Notes under the pieces: generated by a model
The model's database searches: none
Told to the model about the DNA's origin: nothing
The model's input: the letters and a program-made list of their open reading frames with translations, nothing else
Position numbers and translations under genes: made by a program
Shown: one piece after another, positions 47,837 through 58,852 of the stretch
How positions within the stretch are numbered: position 1 is the first letter of the stretch
Layout: each line of letters starts with the position of its first letter
Source of the DNA: Paragorgia papillata
Lineage: Eukaryota > Cnidaria > Anthozoa > Scleralcyonacea > Coralliidae
DNA: 64,000 nucleotides
Reading direction: 5' to 3'
Assembly: GCA_035771165.1 (NCBI GenBank)
Contig: JAWNZC010000348.1
Coordinates: forward strand, 3,228,501 to 3,292,500

Positions 47837-48303
47837 TTAGAGTAAAGATTCTTTTGAATTTCGCACATCAAAACGAGTTCAGAGAGGCTAATTTATATGC
47901 ACATAAAAGAATATTAATCCGGCGGCATTTATGAATATAGTCTATACCCTTAGTTGTTTTTAAGCTTCCTCTCTGGCAAACCCCACATTATTTAAATCTT
48001 TAAGAGCTATTACCTTGACACTTAATAGTACAAAGTACTAACAAACTTGTGACCTTATCTATTATTACCTAAGATTACTATATAATTTTTTCCATCAGGT
48101 TTATAATGGTTTCTATTATTTATTTATTAGCTTTTCCATCAAGATATACATATACAAATAACACTAAAATCTAATATAACGATGGTCAGGTATCCGCAAC
48201 AGCATGGCTAATTACTTCGTATCCAAAAATACTAAAAAAATAACAATCATGACGATAAACAGTTGCAATACAATAACAGCAGCATCGAGTTTGGGTCTGT
48301 TAA

Positions 48304-48440
48304 GCTGGATTTCCACTAGGCATAAAATATCGCGCGCTCGACTTTTCTATTGTACGAATTGAATACTTCGTTCCACATGGAAACTCGCAAGACAAGAAAA
48401 AAGTCGAGCGTGCGACTTTTACGCATAGTGGAAATCCAGC
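48304..48440. mobile_element. MITE family with GGATTTCCACTAG ends, copy 2
   Basis: GCTGGATTTCCACTAGGC and the inverted GCATAGTGGAAATCCAGC enclose 137 bp. The arms also hold GCGCGCTCGACTTTT and AAAAAGTCGAGCGTGCG. TTA/TTTA lies on either side, so a TTA-type duplication is possible. Confidence 0.8.
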
Positions 48441-49590
48441 TTTAGGCTCCGTGAGTTGTTGCACTTTGGACAGACTGTCTTAAATGTACGCAAATCTTCA
48501 CATTCGTACATGTATTCACCTTCAAAATTGCGCTTGGGTATACGCGGCGGAACATTAAGCTTGTCAGCTAGAGTGCATGTTCCAAGTTTTAATTATTTGT
48601 ATCCCAGAGGATCATTAAAAAATAAGTAAAAAATTCAAAGCAGGATGCATGACTATATATTTCTGGAGTTTAAGACGATTTTACTTTAATATAGTTCATT
48701 ATCAAAATCCAAAATCCAAGGCCCGTTTGCACAAGAGATTTTTGCTGCGAGTTTATCCTTTTATGTTGTTATGTTTTGTGGACAAATGTTATCCAATGGA
48801 TTGAATTATGAATGTAGCTACTGAAAATTTTTCATATCAAAGCGCATGACCTATAACTTCGTGAGTCATTCAATCAATCGTATACGTTAGAATGAGAAAC
48901 ATCACAGCTAAAACCGCCTGTTTTAACGGGCCTTAACACCAGTCTGATGAAATAAAACTTTACTTTTCATTCTACTTCCAAAAGTTCTAGTATCATCTAT
49001 TATCTCAAACGTATCTAACTGTCGCAGGTGTTGGACAAGAATTAAGACTCTTATCAAGACAACATTTCTATTTCAAAACTGGTGCACGAAACCCTAAAAT
49101 CTTAGGCAGTAGGTACAGTCTCTGTTCATTCTTCGCCCTTTTGAGTAATAATATAGCGTAGCTTAAAAGTCAACGATCGGCTGTCGCTCGCAAGTCGTCG
49201 TCGTTTCACGGCACTGATTCACCGCCGCACGTCGTATACGTGACCGACTATAATAGTCCAAAACCTAATTATCTTATGTTTTGATCGGAAGCGCCATAAA
49301 ACTAAATAAAATGACTCAAAAACGAAATCAGATTTAAAAAATTAATCATTTTTTTAAACTAAATTTAAATTTTTTTTAAATTTAAATTTAAGTAAATTTG
49401 AAAAAACATTTAAACAGATTTAAAAACTTAATCAAAAATTATAAATCCAAATCTAGTTTAGTAGCGTTCTGAACACATTGTGCAAGCAAAGTGTTGTTTA
49501 GGTGGGTACCTTTAGTTTTTTTCCCGGTAAATTCTTCAAGTGTTGTTTTGGTGGATACATTCGCATTAGGCCTGAAAAAAACAAATTTCA
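48441..49590. other. No gene seen
   Basis: No supported exon. A degenerate TTTAAA-rich low-complexity stretch lies at 49325-49440. Confidence 0.4.
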
Positions 49591-49825
49591 TTATATTTTT
49601 AACTCAAGCGGTAAACCAGGTTCTTTTGGTAAATTCTTATAATTGTTCTGGGTAAATTCTAGACTAGACAAAGCTCTTTTGATGTTTTCCAATTCCCCCT
49701 GCAAAGACGGGTCAGCATGCCAATTTATCATGACATTTCTCGGCCCATTAACTCTTTCCTGTCCGAATCGGTCTTTGGTATTTTGGTATTTAGTCTGCTT
49801 AACGCAAGACACTGCAAGGTGCATG
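49591..49825 (-). CDS. Hypothetical short protein or terminal exon
   Basis: Reading from the ATG near 49824 gives about 77 residues: MHLAVSCVKQTKYQNTKDRF, then GQERVNGPRNVMINWHAD, then LQGELENIKRALSSLEFTQN, ending LELKI. The composition is protein-like, with a helical ELENIKRALSSLE stretch. TTGCGTTAAG/CAG just after the start could be a splice acceptor, so this may be the last exon of a minus-strand gene. No family recognised. Confidence 0.3.
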
Positions 49826-50192
49826 ATAGATCGCACAGCGATACAATACAGCCCCACGGGGGTTTCACATTTTCTTTTTAAGTTTCAGGATATATATATA
49901 TATAATAATATATAATAATATGTCAATCACGAGGGAATTTGCAGCCATAGGCTGCATTCTTCTCTTGCCAAGCAAGTAAACCTAAAAAGCTAAATGTTGT
50001 AAAAATACAATGTTTGACATTGTGGCTTAATTTTCATTAGTAGTAGAATCCATTACTAATTAATAATATATCGTGTTGAAATTAACTTCTTTTCGGCGAA
50101 ACATCATCTGTCCCATTTAAACATGCAGATAAAACTAAAAGTTCGAATAAATATTTAAGCAGCTGTTGTTCTGTTTTAATTAATGTCATGCA

Positions 50193-50200
50193 TATATATA
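50193..50200 (+). promoter_or_regulatory. Possible TATA box of the DEG/ENaC gene
   Basis: TATATATA in the context CATGCATATATATACTGC, 51 bp before the ATG. A start of transcription about 30 bp downstream would give a 5' UTR of roughly 25 nt. Confidence 0.35.
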
Positions 50201-50250
50201 CTGCATGGCAATATTGAAACGTACAGTAAACGAACGACAGCGAGTCAAAG

Positions 50251-53200
50251 ATGACGTTTGAAAAAGACAAAGAGCTTGACCTAAAAGAATCTCAGTTTAG
50301 CAATGAAACAGTGACCAGAAGCAAGAAATGGAAAGACTTGGGCAAGCGACCTCGATACATTCGTATAATTTGGGTACTTATCTTACTTCCTATGTTTGGT
50401 ATCTTTTTCTGGCAAGCCAGTACCTTGTTGACTTCTTATTTTCAATACCAAGTTACAACTAAAATTAAAATTGTTCCCAATAACTTAATCGAGTTTCCAG
50501 CGATCACCATTTGCAACGAAAACATGTATAAAAAAAGCGCAATCAATGGTTCTGTTTTCGAAAGATTATTGAAAAAGGCGAATCCTTTGTACGGTAAGCA
50601 ACCCTATCTGAACATTACACACTACAACATGAGCAAGATTAGTATGACTGAACAATTGCGTTCTTCGGCACATAATCTTGTTTACGACAATTCAAGAAAA
50701 ACAGGAATGCTGTACAAGTGCTTGTGGAAAGGAAAAAATTGCACTGGTGATTTTACCGAAGTGATGACAGAAATGGGTTTATGTTATACGTTCAACTCAG
50801 GTAGGTTGTTTTATACAGAAATTAAAGTTTTCATGGTGTTTTTTTTCATACATCGTGTCAATAAACGTTTTTGAAACAATATATTTATGGGTGATTAAGA
50901 TTATATTTTCCACTTGGCGGAAATTTCAATGAAAAATATGCGCACTTTACATAAATTGGAAACTTTATCCAAATTACAAAACATTATTTTCATGTAAATT
51001 ATTGATCTACATGTATATATACATACAAGCATACACAATCTACTTATATTTAAGCACGATAAACTCATCAGTATAGTTATTTACAAAATCAAAGTATACA
51101 AATAAAGAAATAAAGTAAACGTTATAAAAATACAATATCGATATGTAGAGTATTTCCTTCTTTTGTAAACTCGCCACGGGAGGTATAACATTTCTCACCC
51201 GCTGAGGTAGATTATTCCATAATTCTGCTTCATTGAAAATTTCGTTTTAAATAATCTGTACACGCAGCATATGTATATATTGCATGTGCATGTGAGACGC
51301 CTCTCCGAGCCAAGCTTAGACTAGCCATTGTGATGACACCCTTATAAAAATTCCACATGTCATGTTCCAAAATCACATGTGATCACATGTGGTTCACATG
51401 TGATCCGCATGTGATCACATGTGGTTCACATGTGGTTTTGGAACATAACATGTGGAATTTTTATAAGGGCATTTTCCCTTGGAACAATGAGTAGCCATTG
51501 TTCTATAATACCAAGATAATACCCAGCCATTTTTCTATGGTAAAATTATGGCCAGTTCAAGCATGCTCCAAGTTTCCTTTCCGAGTAAACTGTACTGCGA
51601 GGAATAAACATGTCGTCTTGCAGATATTCTGGAGCCTGGTTATTTAAGTACTCTTCAAAAACATTACAGTAGCCTTCTGTTTTTTGCATAGCTGCAAGTG
51701 TGTGCCAATATAATATAACGTAATTATTTAAAAGTAAAAATATAGAACTAGAGTGCTGCGTAGGCGATGGTTTGGATAAAGCAAAGTGAAAAGGTGCCTG
51801 AATAGCACTGATAATGAACCGGAATGAAATAAAGTAAAACAGCTAGGGCTTATAATTGCTCTGGCTGAACGGTTTTTTAATTTAATTTTGCAGTTTATCA
51901 CTGAATTGATTCCATATTCCATATCCCATACAAGCTATATGGGACTGTATAGTAATAAAAATATGGCAAAATTGATGCATTATAAATTTAAACTGCAGTA
52001 TATTTGCATGCGGAGTAAGTTATCCTACTCATTTTAGAGCATCGATACTCTATATATCTGAAGAAATTTTCCTACACAACTCGTCTATATGGTTTGACCA
52101 GGAGAGTCGATTGTCAAGTATATATTAGACCTAATGATTTGGTAGGACCAACTCTCTAAGATTATTATATAGACCGTATTCATAAAGTTTTGTGGCACAA
52201 CACGTTAAATATTTATTTGCTAAGCTTTCGGCCTGTTGACTCAGGCCTTCATCAAAGCAATAAATATTAAACTTTTTTAGCTTAGCAAATAAATATTAAA
52301 CGTGGTGTTCTACAAAACGTATCTTGAATACTGATATCGCCATGCAAACTTTCAAAGTATTATTTATATATATTTATATATATAATATATATTTAAATTT
52401 ATAAATAATACTTTGAAAGTTTGCAAGATAAGTTTTGAGATGCATATTATATATTTAACAAATAGATTCCATTTTGCCGTTGTCTGTTCAGTTATAGATG
52501 CACAGATGACGTCACAACGTGGTAAGAACAAAAAAGTGGCCCACGAGACGCAGTCGAGTGGGTCACTGATGTTCTTACCACGTTGTGACGTCTTCTGTGC
52601 ATCTATAACTGAACAGACAACAAAAAAATGGAATCTATTTGTTTTATACAATAAAAGTTTAAAAGGTTTTTGTCGAAACTCTTGCCGGATTTTGGGGCAT
52701 GAAAAAGGAAAAAAGCAAGTCAGCTGACGTGACCACGCGTCTGTCCTCTAATAGATCATGGGCAACAACCAATGAAAACACGCATAGCAACCAGGGTATT
52801 GTATAAATATATATATATATATAATGCAACGCTCACTACCCTTGTGGAAGTTTGAGCACTCTGGCATGCGCACTTCACGCTATCTGAATGTACTTCACCG
52901 ATACTGTCCCACATGCGGTTGTCACCAACGATCGCATGTGTATAAGTAATTGATTAAATTCATTCAGATTGTTCCACGCTACACTGATGAGCTGTAGTAC
53001 AGCGAAACACGTGTCTGTAGATTGAACTATATACTGTGCATCTCAATTAGCCTTTCTAGCCTCGTTTTTGTGTTTATAATTGACCGTACCGAAACAGATG
53101 GCGACTTGTACATTTAACCACAATCATTTGCGTGCAGTAAATATTGTTTCTTGCAGAATTATTGGAAGATATGGTTTTAAAACGATCAACTGTTGTAGGA

Positions 53201-56200
53201 ATGAAGTTCGTGCTTACTTAATCCATCTTAGCATAATAAACAATGTTTAGTTGTCATTTGAGCTGATTTAAGGTCGCAAAGCATTGTGGTTAAATGTACC
53301 GCCGCTATCTTTTTCGGTACTGTCAATTGAAGAATCTTGATAGAACGACGCTGGAAAGGCTATATATAATTAAAAGCGTATAAAGGAATATAAATTGCCG
53401 GCTATCTTTATGAATACGGTGCATAATGTAAACTAAATTATCACCTCAAATATTTAAATTTCAGTTTGTCGTCTTCACTAGGAAAAGATCATGAACCTCG
53501 CATTGTTTATAGTTCTGGATATAAAAACAGTTTGGAATTGGTAATGTCAGTGGAACAAGACGAATACATTGGTTATTTGACCTTTTCTGCTGGATTAAGG
53601 ATTCTAGTGCACAAACAAAATGAATATCCTTTAGTTCGAGCTTTAGGCTTTGCCACGATGCCAAGATCTCATGTTCACGTTGCCATGCAAAAACACAGGG
53701 TAAGTATATTGTTTTACGGTATCTGAACCTTTTATGGAAAAAATGTTTCGTTCGTACTACAAACTAGTAGTTGTTTTGTTTATATTGTATTGTTAGTTTT
53801 ATTTTTTAGATTTGAATTACTTAAAAAACGCGTGCCATGAATATAATGGTTTAGCTTATTGATAGTATATTTACCGTGTAAATAAATAAACAAACAAACA
53901 AACAAACAAACAAACAAACAAACAAACAAACAAACAAACAAACAAACAAACAAACAAATAAATAAATAATATAGACGTTTACATTGATTACTAAATACTT
54001 AAAGTGGTTCAGTCTGATGAAAATATTGTTGGCAATGTTTTTCCATAATCCTAAAGATGTTATGGTAGTTAGTAATCGTGCAAAGTTTCATTTCAAAATT
54101 CGTTGAAAGGTGATATTTTACGTGTGAAGTTTGTATTTTGGAGCGCCGCCATTAAAGTGGGCCGAGCTTGAGAAGAATGAGTCGAGGAAACTTATGACGT
54201 CATAGACTCAATAACAACAATGACCCTTTTGTTGACAACAATGACCTTTTGTTTTTGTTGAGTCTATGACGTCATAAGTTCTCCTCAACTCAATATTCTT
54301 CTCAAACACGGACAATTTTATGGCGGCGCTCCAAAATGCAAACTTCACACGTTTTTTTAAAAATTTCGAAATGAAACTTTGCGCAGTTACCAACTACCAT
54401 AATATCTTTTTTTTTAATTTGACCACTTTAACATAAGCAGAAACAAGCGGTTTAACAAAAAAATGTTTCTTTTCGCGTATATGATTAGCGGATATCACTT
54501 CCAGCGCCATACGAAACAATGTGCGAGGATAGGAAATTACCAAGAATGGAATTATACAGCACAACTGCCTGTTATGAGCACTGCAGGGAAAGATTCGTAA
54601 TTTCGAAATGTGGTTGTCGAGCGTACTACATGAGAGGTATTTAATAACAGTGTTAACTCCCTTTCAGTTTCCTAAAAATTTAATTTGCTTATTTGTTTCT
54701 TAGTTTGTTTTTCTACTCTATAGAACAGGTTTAATTCATGTGTCATTTTATTATATATACTAGGAATGCTTAACGCAACAACCCATCGCGAACTTTTACT
54801 GTATTTACTTCACTTCTGTTTTACCTTGAGTCTGCTAAGTTTCCAACAGTTCTTCTAAGAGTTTTCCAACATGTGCGCTTCAACCTCGTACTCAGGCTAT
54901 ATATATACTTGAGTGCGAGCGCCGTGAAAAGAACATGCATGGACGCGAAGTTGTGCGTGCGTGCTTCAGTTTTATTGCCAACCGACATAACTTTTAATTA
55001 TTTATTTAACTTAGACAACTTGTAGTCAATCAGCTCAAATAGCTTTTTAGTATTAATGTTTGAGTGGGTTTTACCTGTATTTGTATCCAAAAACAATGAA
55101 ATGTAATTTTTGTATGTTATATGCAAATTTATAGAATAAAATTTATAAATCTTAATTTATAATTCTATTTGATTTAATTTCTTTAATTTCCCACTTCAAT
55201 AGGTATTTTACTAAAATAGATTAATTTTATAGATGAACGTTATCCTGTTTGCAACGTATCTAGCCATTTTGAATGTGTGAAGAACGCTACAGGTATAGTT
55301 CAAGTCAGAGCTTACAGATTAAATTATTTAATATATGTAAAAATTAATTTTAATATATAGTTATGTATTTTTTAAGTTATATACACGTGCATGGCTCTCT
55401 GAAAACCATTCTCATTTCAAAATTCGTTGAAGAAAAGGTGATATTTTACGTGTTAAGTTTGTACTTTGGAGCCCCGCCATTATAAGTGGCCGAGCTTGAG
55501 AAGAATGAGTCGAGGAAGCTTATGACGTCATAGGCTCAATAACAACAATGGCCCTTTTGTTGACAACAACAATGATCTTTTGTTTTTGTTGAGTCTATGA
55601 TGTCATAAGCTTCCTCGACTCATTCTTCTCAAACACGGCATATTTAATGGCGGCGCTCCAAAATACGAACTTCGCACGTAAAATACAACTTTGTTTTTGA
55701 GAATTTCGAAATGAAACTTTGCACAATTATCAAGTACCATAATATCTTTAGGATTATGCAGAAACATTACCAACAATATTTTCATCAGAGAACCACTTTA
55801 ACACTTTCATGCACGTATCGTTGCTGTAAGATAACGTTCTTTTTTATCCAGTCTAACGTCAGGCAATATTTTTAACTAAAATGTATTCTAGCTAACTCCG
55901 GAAAAGCTTTCTTTGTTCTTCCGTCGTCATGATCATTCACTGAACGGCTATTCGTAGATTTTAATTTATTATATTTAAAAAAAAAGAAGAATGAGTTCTT
56001 ATGTCGCAGACATTGTACGAGTTATAAACAAACGATACTCATTGCCAAGGCCAAGCGATGATTTTGCTTGACTGACCAGTGATGCATTAGCAGGTTAAAC
56101 TCAACAACTCAAGTATAGCTCTCTAAAGAAGATTACTTTTAATTAAAATCATCATATTAAAAGTACAATACTACCTACTATACTCTTTATTTTTGTACCT

Positions 56201-58532
56201 TTATTATTTTAATTTCAAGACGTATTTGATCAAACTGGAATAGACAATTGCGATTGTACTGAGCCATGCGACACGACCTTCTACACAACTAGTCTATCAT
56301 ATGGCCAGTTTCCAAGTGTTAACTCAATCAAAGAATACGCAATGACAAAAGAAGAAAAAAGGAAATTAAAGTAAGTTTATATTCATTCTTTATGATAATT
56401 CAATTAACCCATCACTCCATATTTCAGTGAAGTGACCTTCACAGATATAACATCGCTGCATGTAGCGAATGAAGAAACTATATGCGGAATACGCCAAAAT
56501 ATGTGCATGGTATAACATCATATTTATTCATTGATTTCATAGTTCCGTAACTGCATGATCAGGGGCGCCGGAAGCTACGTAAGGCGGCGGGGGCAGCCAT
56601 ATAAAAAAGGCACTTTTTCTCAGCATTAATTTTTGCACGTGGTAAATGTTCGCCAATTTTGCTCTATAGCATAAAATAACCAAAAAGCATAACGAATAAA
56701 TGACAATGTATTGAGAAAGAAAATTCAACGACTGAGTTGTACATATTGATGCCACATTCCTATTTACATTTAAGGAAACATGGCAACTTTAATGAATCAG
56801 AAAACACCCACCAAGTGAAAAAGGCCTGGGCACAAGACACAGCTCAACCTCATTCTCATGCAGGGTGTTTTTGAAATTGGTAAGGTGGGAAAAGGTTCTG
56901 GCATCGACTGTTGGATTCGGTATTTTCATTGGTTGATTGCTTTTCTTAAACATTCCTCGTGAAACATATTTATGCATGGTTTTGTGCCAGTTATGATCAA
57001 ATAGCTTCAACGGGACCGCCAACGGGACAAATAGGACCGCCATTACAATGAACATCTCCCACGGGGCTGCCATTACTCAGAATGATTTTGCATACTAAAC
57101 TAAATTGCTAATTTATTACGCCCAGTATTTTTGGGTGCTGTGACTAGTCGATGCCAGGGCTTTTTCCAACCCTTCAAATTTCAAAAACGCCCTGAGAACG
57201 AGGTTGAACACAGCTAACCCAAGGCAAAATTAGTTTGCTGCCTCTGTGTGGTCTGCAGTAATAAGTTAGCTTGTGAGTCATTTGAGATTTTGAGGTATTA
57301 ATACAAAAGTCATTTAATAGAATAATACAAATGGCAATTCCTGTAGAAAACATTCCTCTTACGAGGAATTTCGGTGCTGCCCCCGCGCTGTGAGGGCATG
57401 GGGGCAACTGCCCCCACTGACCCCGTGGCTCCGCCCCCCCTGTGCATGATTGCCTTGGGCTTGATTGGCACGAGTTGCTACAAATATGAGATACCGTCCA
57501 ACTTTTTTGTTACGGATTGGCTTTCCATCCACACGTAAACGATGGAAGCGATCATCAAAATTAAAAACGGAACTTTTCGAAGACAGTCTCCCAAGTGGAA
57601 CTTTTTGAAAACGCCGTTTTTCTGTTCTCGTGTAAACGCGGATTTTTTTTAAAACGAATAAAAAGAAGGAAAAAAAGTTGCGTTTTCAAACAAAAACGGA
57701 TACATGTGGACAAGACCTGAATTGAAACAAGAAAAACCCCAGTTATTTCAACCAAAATATTTGGTTGTTTTAACCATACATATAATAGTCTGCATCTGAG
57801 GTGATCAATTTAAATTGGTTGTTTCAAGAATGCAGTCAGTTTTTATACTGTAGGATAAACTTCACTTGCAGCTACATAACTAACTATTTACCACAGCTGC
57901 ATGTAGTTTGTTCTTTTTGTTTTATTTCCAGGCGGAATTTGCTTTCAATTAATCTGTTTTTTAAAAATCTGGATCTTAATATCGTGGAACAAGTCCCCGT
58001 TTATGATATTGGAAGTATGTTTGGTAAGTATATAAAAACTTAACTCCAGATCGCCAGAGCAACCGCGGTCGCAATATTTAAGTTTCGAAATACCAGATAC
58101 AAGTACCATCGTTCCGACCTGCCCCAAACTCAGTCGGTAGAGCGTCGGTAGAGCGTCGGTAGAGCGTCGGACAAGTAAACTGAGGTAGTGGGTTTGAATC
58201 CCAGGCGCGGTCTATATAGTAGAGCTTTCTCTATGGTGCGTCACTCGGCTGTTTTTTCGAATGAACATCACATGGCTGTTTCAACGAATATTTTCGGTTG
58301 TTTTATCCCATAAATAATTGGTCAAAAATGCATCTGAGATAACCGATTAAGAATGATTCTTTCCTTTTTTACACTGTGCTAATCTTTTATTTTCTGTTTA
58401 TCTTATATAGGCGAATTTGGTGGTTTGCTAGGATTATTCCTTGGAGCAAGTATAATAACCGTACTTGAAATTATAGATTTTCTTTTGGAATTTATTTTTT
58501 CAAATTGTGGTTGTAGTTCAAAAAAAGCTTGA
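50251..58532 (+). CDS. DEG/ENaC sodium channel, seven exons, complete
   Basis: Exons by splice sites: 50251-50800, 53482-53699, 54489-54636, 55233-55292, 56220-56370, 57932-58023, 58411-58532. The 1341 nt encode 446 residues, all junctions keep frame, and all introns are GT-AG. TM1 spans about 38-58, followed by EFPAITICN (81-89). CYTFNSG (178-184) is the conserved extracellular motif, then EQDEYIGYL, then CGC (297-299) and CDC (336-338) in the Cys-rich domain. TM2 (408-435) holds GLFLGAS, with the G-A-S selectivity filter at 418-420. Length and lack of a long C-tail resemble hydrozoan HyNaC peptide-gated channels and ASICs: trimeric plasma-membrane cation channels. An in-frame TAA lies 24 bp before the ATG. 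The N-terminus contains no histidine, so the His-Gly gating motif is missing. An alternative exon 2 start at 53465 would need a weaker donor at 50805. Confidence 0.95.
51349..51473. repeat. Foldback in DEG/ENaC intron 1 with CACATGTG palindromes
   Basis: CCCTTATAAAAATTCCACAT is mirrored by ATGTGGAATTTTTATAAGGG. Between them are about five CACATGTG/TGATCACATGTGGTT units. It is self-complementary throughout. Confidence 0.85.
52445..52850. repeat. Large palindrome plus shared flank, copy 1
   Basis: 52460-52640 is a palindrome: AATAGATTCCATTTTG, TGTCTGTTCAGTTATAGATG, GACGTCACAACGTGGTAAGA, then the complement. The loop is GTGGCCCACGAGACGCAGTC. The flank to 52850 (GTCAGCTGACGTGACC, CTCTAATAGATCATGGGCAA, ATGAAAACACGCATAGCAAC) is shared too. 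An inverted copy lies in the SLC1 intron at 60838-61235. ORFs here on both strands are shadows. Confidence 0.85.
52971..53027 (+). ncRNA. Hammerhead ribozyme (type I, minimal stem III)
   Basis: Every core position is present. CTACA (52979-52983) and TGTAG (53016-53020) form stem I, extended by GTTC (52971-52974) with GAAC (53024-53027) across an internal loop. CTGATGA is at 52984-52990. Stem II is GCTGT-AGT-ACAGC (52991-53003). GAAA is at 53004-53007. Stem III is two pairs (A-T, C-G) with an ACGT loop (53007-53014). C17 is at 53015, so cleavage is predicted 3' of 53015. Hammerheads with such tiny stem III are known from Penelope-like retroelements and retrozymes, where they often act as dimers. 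It lies sense-oriented in intron 1 of the DEG/ENaC gene. The following GTGCATCTCAATTAGCCTTT also occurs elsewhere without a hammerhead. Confidence 0.82.
53886..53968. repeat. (AAAC)n microsatellite in DEG/ENaC intron 2
   Basis: About 17 AAAC units, bordered by AAAT units on both sides. Confidence 0.95.
54001..54432. mobile_element. Foldback element in DEG/ENaC intron 2
   Basis: Left end AAAGTGGTTCAGTCTGATGA and right end TTGACCACTTTAA. Arms contain CATAATCCTAAAGATGTTAT, AAAGTTTCATTTC, GGAGCGCCGCCATTAA and CTTATGACGTCATAG, mirrored on the right. The centre is ACAACAATGACC repeated. Confidence 0.85.
55411..55801. mobile_element. Second copy of the same foldback, in DEG/ENaC intron 4
   Basis: Same modules as 54001-54432, including GCTTATGACGTCATAGG, GGCGGCGCTCCAAAATA and the full right end ATTTTCATCAGAGAACCACT. 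The left arm starts abruptly at CTCATTTCAAAATTCG, so about 90 bp are missing there. Confidence 0.85.
56560..57442. mobile_element. hAT-type element in DEG/ENaC intron 5, exact 8-bp duplication
   Basis: Begins CAGGGGCGCCGGAAGC and ends GGCTCCGCCCCCCCTG, the CAGGGG-type ends of hAT elements. TGCATGAT is repeated exactly on both sides (56552-56559, 57443-57450). No transposase ORF remains. Nested inside at about 56805-57205 is an inverted-repeat module (AAAACACCCACCAAGTGAAA and the CAGGGCGTTTTTGAAA complement, with GAGAACGAGGTTGAAC). It yields the spurious LVPRPFSLGG and QPRSQGVFE peptides. Confidence 0.88.
58116..58212 (+). pseudogene. tRNA-like sequence with triplicated D-arm segment
   Basis: GACC...GGTC ends, ACTCAGTCGGTAGAGCG A box, and GTGGGTTTGAATCCCA T arm with a fully paired stem. 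The 11-bp unit TCGGTAGAGCG is present three times in tandem (58134-58166). Without the two extra units, the anticodon loop CAAGTAA would give AGT, a threonine-type anticodon. It lies sense in DEG/ENaC intron 6. Confidence 0.7.
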
Positions 58533-58594
58533 CGAGGTATATACTTTATAAAACATCGACTGCGGTAATATGATCTTTATTGCAAAAATATGAT

Positions 58595-58600
58595 AATAAA
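58595..58600 (+). terminator. Poly(A) signal of the DEG/ENaC gene
   Basis: AATAAA, 63 bp after the TGA stop at 58530-58532. It is the first canonical signal after the coding end. Confidence 0.6.
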
Positions 58601-58809
58601 AGGAAAAACGACTTCGTGTATGGTAAAGCATAAAAATATTAAATGGTGTTAAAAGTCAATAAAAATGAATTGTTGAATAACTGACCTATATCAGTATTAT
58701 TTATTGGACAGACCGAAGCCCAATGTGGCCAAATATTTAAGTAGATGATCCAATATTGGGCATTATAATCTTTTATTATACCAAACAAATAATCCTGTAA
58801 TTGACAAGC

Positions 58810-58811
58810 TA

Positions 58812-58849
<38 letters not shown>
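58810..58849. repeat. (TA)n microsatellite
   Basis: About 18 uninterrupted TA units. The minus-strand Tyr-Ile repeat ORF here is an artefact. Confidence 0.95.

Positions 58850-58852
<3 letters not shown>

Larger units (their letters stand above)
46747..47942. mobile_element. Nested element with TAGACCTTATTCATAAAT ends
   Basis: Left end AATAGACCTTATTCATAAAT and right end TTTATGAATATAGTCTATA are inverted. Two other elements sit inside: the 280-bp repeat (46967-47240) and a Harbinger-like element (47281-47836). The same end motif marks 23868, 32918, 52167 and 53413. Confidence 0.6.
52163..53413. mobile_element. Composite insertion in DEG/ENaC intron 1, TATTCATAAA-type ends
   Basis: ATATAGACCGTATTCATAAA at the left and TTTATGAATACGGTGCATA at the right are inverted, and match the family at 46747-47942. 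In between lie a copy of the 24408 palindrome (52185-52325), the large palindrome (52445-52630) and the hammerhead. Confidence 0.55.

Noticed and set aside
52364..52727. Overlapping ORFs on both strands and their copies at 61012-61375
   Set aside because: Palindromic repeat read in both directions, so both strands show the same peptide.
56789..57407. Minus-strand ORFs with LVPRPFSLGG and QPRSQGVFE
   Set aside because: They lie in a repeat nested in the hAT element; they are transposon-derived artefacts.
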